Shown here piece by piece: positions 1-5,082 of a stretch of 8,034 nt of DNA (position 1 is the first letter of the stretch; each line of letters starts with the position of its first letter). This DNA comes from Paracoccaceae bacterium (GTDB lineage Bacteria > Pseudomonadota > Alphaproteobacteria > Rhodobacterales > Rhodobacteraceae): positions 1 through 8,034 of the forward strand of contig JAASTF010000136.1 of the NCBI GenBank assembly GCA_021767525.1. The letters are read 5' to 3'. The notes beneath the pieces were generated by a model. It was not told where the DNA came from, searched no databases, and saw only the letters and a list, made by a program, of their open reading frames with translations. The translations under genes were made by a program, and so were the position numbers.

Positions 1-264
1 GACATAATCCGCGAGGTCGTGCGCATCGAAGAGATCGAACCCGGCTGGGTCGAGGTCTTGGTGACGACCAACATGCTGCGGGGCGCCGAGCGCGTGGTCG
101 ACCCGTTCAAGACGCAATTCGTGCTTCAGCCGGCTGAAAGAGAGTGGCGCATCACCACCATCCGCAGCTCGCTGGGGCATATCAACTGGACTCTGGGACG
201 TGCCGATATCGACGGCGACACTTTCCGCCTGCGCGACCCCGATCAGAAGGATCAGGAAAAATGA
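1..264 (+). CDS. C-terminal fragment of an unrecognised small protein, possibly NTF2/SnoaL-like (5' end outside the window)
   Basis: The reading frame is open from base 1 to a TGA at 262-264, giving 86 residues with the true start upstream of the window. A GTG at 19 is an internal codon and not a convincing start. The visible part alternates short beta-like stretches (WVEVLVTTNML, TQFVLQPA, EWRITTIRSS) and ends in a charged tail (DPDQKDQEK). A Phe-x-Leu strand followed by a Trp-Arg-Ile-Thr strand is the kind of pattern seen near the end of NTF2/SnoaL-like folds, but I do not recognise the family firmly and assign no function. No signal peptide or membrane segment can be judged from this fragment. 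Its stop codon overlaps the start of the following beta-oxidation gene (ATGA), so the two are almost certainly in one operon and may be translationally coupled. The frame is probably real because of this overlap and the normal codon use; the family guess is weak. Confidence 0.75.
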   Translation, partial: DIIREVVRIEEIEPGWVEVLVTTNMLRGAERVVDPFKTQFVLQPAEREWRITTIRSSLGHINWTLGRADIDGDTFRLRDPDQKDQEK

Positions 265-2459
265 CCGATTTCACCATTGCAAAAGATGCCGAGGGCATCG
301 CCACCATCACCTGGGATTGCCCGGACAAATCCATGAACGTCATGACCGGCGAGGCGTTGGAAGAATTGAACGCCTGCATCGACGACGCGCTGGCCGATGA
401 CGCGGTCAAAGGCATCGTGATCACCAGCGGCAAGGCCGATTTCGCCGGCGGCATGGATCTGAACGTGCTGGCCGAGATGAAGGAGCAGGCCGGCGACAAC
501 CCCGCCCAGGGCCTGTTCGACGGGATCATGCAGATGCACGCCCTGCTACGAAAGATCGAGCTGGCCGGCATGGACGCCAAGACCAAGAAGGGCGGCAAGC
601 CCATCGCCGCCGCCCTGCCCGGCACCGCCGTCGGCATCGGGCTGGAACTGCCGCTGGCCACGCACCGGATCTTTGCCGCCGACAACCCCAAGGCCAAGAT
701 CGGCCTGCCGGAAATCATGGTCGGCATCTTCCCGGGCGCGGGCGGCACCACGCGGCTGGTGCGCAAGATGGGCGCGATGGGCGCCTCGCCCTACCTGCTC
801 GAAGGCAAGCTGGTGGAACCAAAAAAGGCCAAAAGCGCCGGCATCATCGACGAGGTGGTGGATGACCCGGTGGCCGCGGCGCGCGACTGGGTGCTGTCGG
901 CCAAGGATGCCGACCTGGTGAAACCCTGGGATGCCAAGGGCTACAAGATGCCGGGCGGCGCGCCCTACAATCCCGCCGGGTTCCCCACCTTCGTGGGCGC
1001 CAGCGCGATGGTGCATGGCAAGACCAAGGGTGCCTTCCCTGCGGCCAAGGCCCTGCTGTCGGCCGTCTACGAAGGCGCATTGGTCCCCTTCGACACCGCG
1101 CTCAAGATCGAGGCGCGCTGGTTCACCAACGTTCTGATGAACCCGTCCTCGGCCGCGATGATCCGCTCGCTGTTCCTCAACAAGGAAGCGCTGGAAAAAG
1201 GCGCCAACCGACCCGAGGCCCCCGACCAGCGCGTGAAAAAGCTGGGCGTTCTGGGCGCCGGCATGATGGGCGCGGGCATCGCGCTGGTCAGTGCGCAGGC
1301 GGGTATCGAGGTGGTGCTGATCGACGCCAAGCAAGAGGCCGCCGACAAGGGCAAGGCCTATACCGAGGCCTACCTGGATAAGGGCATCAAGCGCGGCAAG
1401 GTGACCGAGGACAAGAAGGCCAAGATGCTGGGCCTGATCACGCCCACCACCGATTACGCCGCGCTCGACGGTTGCGACCTGATCATCGAGGCGGTGTTCG
1501 AAGACATGGGCGTGAAGGCCGAGGTCACGAAAAAGGCGCTGGCCGCCGTGGGCCCCGATTGCATCTATGCCTCGAACACCTCGACCCTGCCGATCACGGA
1601 ACTGGCCAAGGCGTCGGACAACCCCGAGCAATTCATCGGCATCCACTTCTTCTCGCCCGTCGAAAAGATGCTGCTGGTGGAAATCATCAAGGGCGAAAAG
1701 ACCGGCGACCGCGCCACCGCCAAGGCGCTGGATTACGTGCGCCAGATCCGCAAGACGCCCATCGTGGTGAACGACGCGCGCTTCTTCTACTGCAACCGCT
1801 GCATCATTCCCTACATCAACGAAGGAATGCGCATGGTGAAGGAAGGCGTCGAACCCGCGCTGATCGACAACGCCGCGCGGATGCTGGGCTTCCCGGTGGG
1901 GCCGCTGCAACTGGTCGACGAAACCTCGATCGATCTTGGCGCCAAGATCGCCCGCGCCACCAAGGCCGCGATGGGCGATGCCTATCCCGATGACGAGGTC
2001 GACGAGATCATCTTCTTCATGGAGGGCGAGGGCCGCTTGGGCCGCAAATCCAACGCGGGCTTCTTCGACTACGACGAATCCGGCAAGCGCCAGGGCTACT
2101 GGGCGGGTCTGGCCGACAAATACCCCCGCGCCGAAACCCAGCCCGACGTGACCGAAGTGCAGCATCGCCTGATGTTCGCCCAGGTGCTCGAGGCCGTCCG
2201 CGCGCTGGAAGAAAACGTGCTGATGGACATCCGCGAAGGCGATGTCGGCGCGATCCTGGCCTGGGGCTTCGCGCCGTGGTCGGGCGGCCCGTTCAGCTGG
2301 CTCGACATCCTGGGCGCCGAATACGCCGCCGAACGCTGCGACCAGCTGCAGGCGGCCCATGGCGACCGTTTCGCCTGCCCCGACCTGCTGCGCGAGATGG
2401 CCGACAAGGGCCAAAGCTTTTACGGCCGCTTCGGTCCGCAGGCGCAAAAGGCCGCCTAA
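261..2459 (+). CDS. fadJ: Bifunctional enoyl-CoA hydratase / 3-hydroxyacyl-CoA dehydrogenase (fatty-acid oxidation complex alpha subunit, FadJ/FadB type)
   Basis: Cytosolic beta-oxidation enzyme that hydrates 2-enoyl-CoA and oxidises the (S)-3-hydroxyacyl-CoA with NAD+. It has 732 residues, close to E. coli FadB (729) and FadJ (714). The N-terminal crotonase domain (about 1-190) has an oxyanion-hole segment FAGGMDL and the two expected catalytic glutamates: E129 in GIGLEL and E151 in IGLPE, followed by the PGAGG turn. A linker leads to the Rossmann domain at about 325 with GVLGAGMMGAG (329-339). The dehydrogenase pair is H462 in GIHFFSP and E474 in LLVEI. The helical 3HCDH C-terminal domains follow (NEGMRM, GFPVGPLQLVDE, LGRKSNAGFFDY). 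The ATG at 261 is chosen over an upstream in-frame ATG at 144 because it starts directly at the crotonase domain, has AAGGA 9 nt upstream and overlaps the previous stop by 4 nt. A thiolase partner (FadA/FadI) is not in the window and may lie upstream. FadJ versus FadB cannot be separated by eye, so the symbol is approximate. Confidence 0.95.
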   Translation: MTDFTIAKDAEGIATITWDCPDKSMNVMTGEALEELNACIDDALADDAVKGIVITSGKADFAGGMDLNVLAEMKEQAGDNPAQGLFDGIMQMHALLRKIELAGMDAKTKKGGKPIAAALPGTAVGIGLELPLATHRIFAADNPKAKIGLPEIMVGIFPGAGGTTRLVRKMGAMGASPYLLEGKLVEPKKAKSAGIIDEVVDDPVAAARDWVLSAKDADLVKPWDAKGYKMPGGAPYNPAGFPTFVGASAMVHGKTKGAFPAAKALLSAVYEGALVPFDTALKIEARWFTNVLMNPSSAAMIRSLFLNKEALEKGANRPEAPDQRVKKLGVLGAGMMGAGIALVSAQAGIEVVLIDAKQEAADKGKAYTEAYLDKGIKRGKVTEDKKAKMLGLITPTTDYAALDGCDLIIEAVFEDMGVKAEVTKKALAAVGPDCIYASNTSTLPITELAKASDNPEQFIGIHFFSPVEKMLLVEIIKGEKTGDRATAKALDYVRQIRKTPIVVNDARFFYCNRCIIPYINEGMRMVKEGVEPALIDNAARMLGFPVGPLQLVDETSIDLGAKIARATKAAMGDAYPDDEVDEIIFFMEGEGRLGRKSNAGFFDYDESGKRQGYWAGLADKYPRAETQPDVTEVQHRLMFAQVLEAVRALEENVLMDIREGDVGAILAWGFAPWSGGPFSWLDILGAEYAAERCDQLQAAHGDRFACPDLLREMADKGQSFYGRFGPQAQKAA

Positions 2460-2470
2460 ACCCAAGGTCA

Positions 2471-2496
2471 GGGGCGGCGCACACCGCCCCTTTCTT
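2471..2496 (+). terminator. Rho-independent terminator of the beta-oxidation operon
   Basis: Eleven bases after the TAA of the beta-oxidation gene there is a perfect 7-bp stem, GGGGCGG (2471-2477) with CCGCCCC (2484-2490), a 6-nt loop, then TTTCTT. A strong GC stem followed at once by a T-rich run just after a stop codon is the standard intrinsic terminator form. It supports the beta-oxidation gene being the last of its transcription unit. Confidence 0.8.
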
Positions 2497-2516
2497 CATC
2501 TTGCCAGGTAAACTCC
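2495..2516 (+). repeat. Short dispersed repeat, copy 1 (CATCTTGCC ... GTAAACTCC)
   Basis: This 22-nt sequence beginning TTCATCTTGCC and ending GTAAACTCC recurs at 7673-7694 with 21 of 22 identical positions (only an A/G difference after GCCA). Both copies have the same orientation and lie a short distance after the stop codon of a plus-strand gene: 35 nt here, 3 nt at the other copy. In both cases GC-rich hairpins follow. Similar CATCTTGCC...ACTCC strings are, from memory, common between genes in Roseobacter-group genomes; this needs a genome-wide count. Its role is unknown. Confidence 0.7.
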
Positions 2517-2522
2517 GGGGGA

Positions 2523-2580
2523 GTCTGCCGTAGGCAGACGGGGGCAGCGCCCCCACCCACGGCGACGCGCCGAAGGCGCG
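2523..2580. repeat. Cluster of three tight GC-rich hairpins in the convergent intergenic region
   Basis: Three perfect inverted repeats with 3-nt loops stand in a row: GTCTGCC/GGCAGAC (2523-2529 with 2533-2539, loop GTA), GGGGGC/GCCCCC (2540-2545 with 2549-2554, loop AGC) and CGCGCC/GGCGCG (2566-2571 with 2575-2580, loop GAA). None is followed by a T run, so they do not look like intrinsic terminators themselves. They may be part of a composite repeat with the preceding 22-nt sequence, may protect the 3' end of the transcript, or may block read-through between the converging genes. Confidence 0.6.
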
Positions 2581-2593
2581 GCGCAAAACCTGC

Positions 2594-2624
2594 AACCGCG
2601 CCCCACGGGGCGCGGTTTCCTTTT
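2594..2624. terminator. Terminator-like hairpin between convergent genes, possibly bidirectional
   Basis: A perfect 10-bp stem, AACCGCGCCC (2594-2603) with GGGCGCGGTT (2608-2617), has a CACG loop. On the plus strand it is followed by TTTCCTTTT, which reaches the 3' end of the minus-strand sulfotransferase. On the minus strand the hairpin starts 11 nt after the sulfotransferase stop and is followed by a weaker T run (GCAGGTTTTG). It could therefore terminate the sulfotransferase transcript and act as a back-up terminator for the beta-oxidation operon. Confidence 0.65.
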
Positions 2625-2627
2625 GGC

Positions 2628-3278
2628 CTACGGGTCGAAACGATAGCCGAACCGCGCGATATCTTCCGCGCAGAGCTCCGCCACCAGCGCCGCGCTGGTG
2701 TCGTCGTAATACCCGCGCCAGTCGCGCGCCCGGTCGCTGGCGTTCACGCGATCCAGCTCCGGCGCAAAGCCAAGATGCGCCACCAGCGGCGCGGCGTCCT
2801 GTGCGAAATGCTCCAGCCGGATATAGGCGTCGCACCGCTCCTGCCCCACGGCATCGGTCATGTAGGCCCGGGCCGGCGTCGCGCGGATGCTGGCCCGGGT
2901 TTGCGGATGGGCCAGGAACGCGCCGAAATCCAGCCCCTTCGCCAAGCTCACGGCCGGGTGATCGAACCCTTGCCCCCGCAGCCAGTGGTAATAGCTCACC
3001 ATCCGGTCCCACGGGTTGCGCACCAGCGTGAAACAGAAAAGCCCCGGCAACTCTTCCAGACCCACCAGCCCGTCCAGATCGGCCAGCGTCGCGTGTTTCC
3101 ACAGCCGGCCCGCCGCCTGCACCCCCGCCAGCCGCCGGCGGCGCTTTTTCGCTTTCGGCGTGTCGCCAAGCATGATGTCATCCTTCATCGCCCGCGCCTC
3201 CAGCGCCAGCGACAGGGCCGTGCCCCCGGTCTTGGGGATGTGGATGAAAAGATAGCGCCGCCCGCGTGACAGGATCAT
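2628..3278 (-). CDS. Small PAPS-dependent sulfotransferase (sulfotransferase family 2 type)
   Basis: Predicted to transfer sulfate from PAPS to a hydroxyl or amino group of a glycan, lipid or small molecule; the acceptor cannot be told from the sequence. The protein has 216 residues. The 5'-phosphosulfate-binding loop is at the N-terminus, FIHIPKTGGTAL (PKTGGT at 15-20), and the 3'-phosphate-binding motif is LVRNPWDRMVSYYHW (RNPWDR at 87-92). Their order and spacing fit the family. A strongly basic patch, KAKKRRRR, lies at 42-49, where family members often have a variable loop. No signal peptide or membrane segment is visible, so it should be cytosolic. The ATG at 3278 is the only Met just before the first motif; the open frame continues far upstream but only as antisense of the next gene. 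No good Shine-Dalgarno precedes it (the upstream bases are GGGCGGGCG), but it overlaps by ATGA the end of a short possible leader. It converges on the beta-oxidation gene and diverges from the acyl-CoA synthetase, so it forms its own transcription unit. There are no glycan or polysaccharide genes nearby. Confidence 0.88.
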   Translation of the reverse strand: MILSRGRRYLFIHIPKTGGTALSLALEARAMKDDIMLGDTPKAKKRRRRLAGVQAAGRLWKHATLADLDGLVGLEELPGLFCFTLVRNPWDRMVSYYHWLRGQGFDHPAVSLAKGLDFGAFLAHPQTRASIRATPARAYMTDAVGQERCDAYIRLEHFAQDAAPLVAHLGFAPELDRVNASDRARDWRGYYDDTSAALVAELCAEDIARFGYRFDP

Positions 3279-3340
3279 CGCCCGCCCGCCCGTGCCGCCG
3301 CCCGACGATTTTGCGTTTGTGTCATTCGGGGCCTTTTCAT
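3275..3340 (-). CDS. Possible 21-residue leader peptide coupled to the sulfotransferase
   Basis: An ATG at 3340 (minus strand) has GAAGG 6 nt upstream and opens 21 codons rich in Arg, Ala and Gln (it begins MKRPRMTQ). Its TGA overlaps the ATG of the sulfotransferase (ATGA). The sulfotransferase itself has no clear Shine-Dalgarno, so ribosomes ending this leader could restart on it. Seen directly: the frame, the ribosome site and the overlap. Inferred: translation and coupling. The peptide resembles no family known to me and could be chance in GC-rich DNA. Confidence 0.25.
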   Translation of the reverse strand: MKRPRMTQTQNRRAAARAGGR

Positions 3341-3416
3341 TTCCATCCTTCGCGCAATACTCTGTCCCCCGGGCCGCGCGCCACAAGAATTTTATTGCGA
3401 GGGAGGAGTGACGCCA
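3279..3416. promoter_or_regulatory. Divergent intergenic region between sulfotransferase and acyl-CoA synthetase
   Basis: The 138 bp separate two divergently transcribed genes, so promoters for both are expected here. The part from about 3307 to 3400 is clearly richer in A/T than the surrounding genes (for example GATTTTGCGTTTGTG, CTTTTCATTTCC and AGAATTTTATTG). I find no convincing -35/-10 pair on either strand and no obvious operator palindrome. The acyl-CoA synthetase ribosome site is at its right end. Confidence 0.5.
3401..3408 (+). promoter_or_regulatory. Strong Shine-Dalgarno that fixes the acyl-CoA synthetase start
   Basis: GGGAGGAG at 3401-3408 ends 8 nt before the ATG at 3417, an ideal spacing. 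An alternative in-frame GTG at 3408 would lie inside this site, so it is very unlikely to be the start. Confidence 0.8.
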
Positions 3417-5042
3417 ATGGGCTGGATGAAGGACGAAACCGGGCTGGACAAGACACCGGCCAATTACGTGCCGCTGACGCCGCTGTCGTTCCTGCGCCGC
3501 GCCGTGCAGGTCTTTCCCAAGCACGAGGCGGTGGTCTATGGCCCGCATCGCAAGACCTATGCCGAGTATCACGAGCGGGTCACGCGGCTGGCCTCGGCGC
3601 TGGTCAAGCTGGGGGTCAAGCCGGGCGATGTAGTGGCGACGCTCTTGCCCAACATCCCCGCCCAGGCCGAGGCGCATTTCGGCGTGCCCGCCTGCGGCGC
3701 GGTGCTGAACACGATCAACACGCGGCTCGAACCCGACACGGTGGCCTATATCCTGGATCACGGCGAGGCCAAGGTGCTGCTCTGCGATCCGCAATTCCTG
3801 CCGATGGCGGCCGAGGCGATCGAGCGGATGGAGGGCGCGGCCCCCATCGTGATCGAAGTGGCCGACGATCATGCCGGCGTGCACGCCCACGGGCACTACA
3901 TGGAATACGAGGCGCTGCTGGACACCGGTGACCCGGATTTCGACTGGATCATGCCCGAGGACGAGTGGGAATCGATCGCGCTGAACTATACCTCGGGCAC
4001 CACCGGGCGGCCCAAGGGCGTGGTCTATCACCATCGCGGCGCTTACCTGAACGCGATGGGCCAGGTCATCAGCTGGCGCATCGTGCTGCATCCGAAATAC
4101 CTGACCATCGTGCCGCTCTTTCACTGCAACGGCTGGTGTCACACCTGGATGATGCCCGCGGTGGGCGGCACGCTGGTCTGCTGCCGCGACATCCGGGCCG
4201 ATGCCATCTTCGACGCCATCGCCGACGAGGGCGTGACCCATTTCGGCGGCGCGCCCATCGTGCTGAACACGCTGATCAACGCGCCCGAAAAAGACCGCCG
4301 CGCCTTCGATCACGTGGTCGAGGTGTTCACCGCAGGCGCGCCCCCCGCGCCCGCCACGCTGGCCAAGATCGAGCCGATGGGCTTTAACGTCACCCATGTC
4401 TATGGCCTGACCGAAACTTACGGGCCTGCGACCGAATGCACATGGCAGGGTGAATGGGACGGGTTGCAGGGCGACGACCGTGCCGCCGTCAAGGCTCGCC
4501 AGGGCGTCGCCATGCCCTTTATGGAGCCGGTCCAGGTCTGGGACGAGCAGCACAAGCCGGTGCCGATGGATGGCAAGACGCAAGGCGAAATCGTCTTCCG
4601 CGGCAATGGGGTGATGAAGGGCTATCTGAAGAACCCAACCGCCACGGCCGAGGCATTTGCCGGCGGCTTTTACCATTCCGGCGACATCGCCGTGCAGCAC
4701 CCCAACACCTATCTGCAGATCGCCGACCGCGCCAAGGACATCATCATCTCGGGCGGTGAAAACATCAGCTCGGTCGAGGTCGAGGGCGTGCTGATGGGCC
4801 ATCCCGACGTGCTGCTTTGCGCGGTGGTGGCCAAGCCCGACGAGAAATGGGGCGAGGTGCCCTGCGCCTTCGTCGAGCTTAAGGACAACCATACCGCCGA
4901 CGAGGCCGCGCTGATCGCCTATGCCCGCGAGCGGCTGGCCGGGTTCAAGACGCCCAAGCACGTGGTATTCCAGGAATTGCCCAAAACCTCGACCGGCAAG
5001 ATCCAGAAATTCCAGCTGCGCAACATCGCCAAGGAAATGTGA
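3417..5042 (+). CDS. AMP-forming acyl-CoA synthetase (long/medium-chain or aryl acid type, AAE-like)
   Basis: Activates a carboxylic acid through an acyl-AMP intermediate to its CoA thioester, using ATP. The protein has 541 residues, normal for the family. All core ANL-superfamily motifs are present in order: the P-loop YTSGTTGRPKG (191-201), YGLTETYGP (329-337), the ATP-binding YHSGDIA (D423), the hinge region DRAKDIIISGGENIS (437-451) and the catalytic lysine of the C-terminal lobe in STGKIQKF (K528). The segments LNTINTRLEPDTVAYILDH and VPLFHCNGWCHTWMMPAVGG are typical of the Thermus LC-FACS/plant AAE-like subgroup, which includes short, medium, long-chain and aromatic acid ligases. The substrate is thus not fixed; the related dimethylsulfoniopropionate-pathway ligase DmdB of marine Roseobacters is an alternative I cannot exclude. 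There is no signal peptide or membrane segment. A carrier-carboxyltransferase gene follows after 40 nt on the same strand, suggesting the acyl-CoA product may be carboxylated. Confidence 0.93.
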   Translation: MGWMKDETGLDKTPANYVPLTPLSFLRRAVQVFPKHEAVVYGPHRKTYAEYHERVTRLASALVKLGVKPGDVVATLLPNIPAQAEAHFGVPACGAVLNTINTRLEPDTVAYILDHGEAKVLLCDPQFLPMAAEAIERMEGAAPIVIEVADDHAGVHAHGHYMEYEALLDTGDPDFDWIMPEDEWESIALNYTSGTTGRPKGVVYHHRGAYLNAMGQVISWRIVLHPKYLTIVPLFHCNGWCHTWMMPAVGGTLVCCRDIRADAIFDAIADEGVTHFGGAPIVLNTLINAPEKDRRAFDHVVEVFTAGAPPAPATLAKIEPMGFNVTHVYGLTETYGPATECTWQGEWDGLQGDDRAAVKARQGVAMPFMEPVQVWDEQHKPVPMDGKTQGEIVFRGNGVMKGYLKNPTATAEAFAGGFYHSGDIAVQHPNTYLQIADRAKDIIISGGENISSVEVEGVLMGHPDVLLCAVVAKPDEKWGEVPCAFVELKDNHTADEAALIAYARERLAGFKTPKHVVFQELPKTSTGKIQKFQLRNIAKEM

Positions 5043-5082
5043 CCGGATACCGGGGCCGCACACGCTGCAAGAAAGGGCTTTC

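Noticed and set aside
144..260. Upstream in-frame start for the beta-oxidation gene
   Set aside because: The extra 39 residues do not look like crotonase sequence, overlap the preceding gene in another frame, and the ATG at 261 has a good ribosome site.
546..2465. A 639-codon minus-strand frame opposite the beta-oxidation gene
   Set aside because: Its composition (His, Gly, Ala, Val, Asp rich, no motif) mirrors the opposite gene; the plus-strand product has all catalytic residues.
3357..3386. Minus-strand promoter with TTGTGG and GAGTAT separated by 18 nt
   Set aside because: Weak -10 box, and it would start transcription at about 3350, inside the ribosome site of the possible leader. Not strong enough to call.
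3408..3416. GTG start for the acyl-CoA synthetase
   Set aside because: It lies inside the Shine-Dalgarno GGGAGGAG that serves the ATG at 3417.
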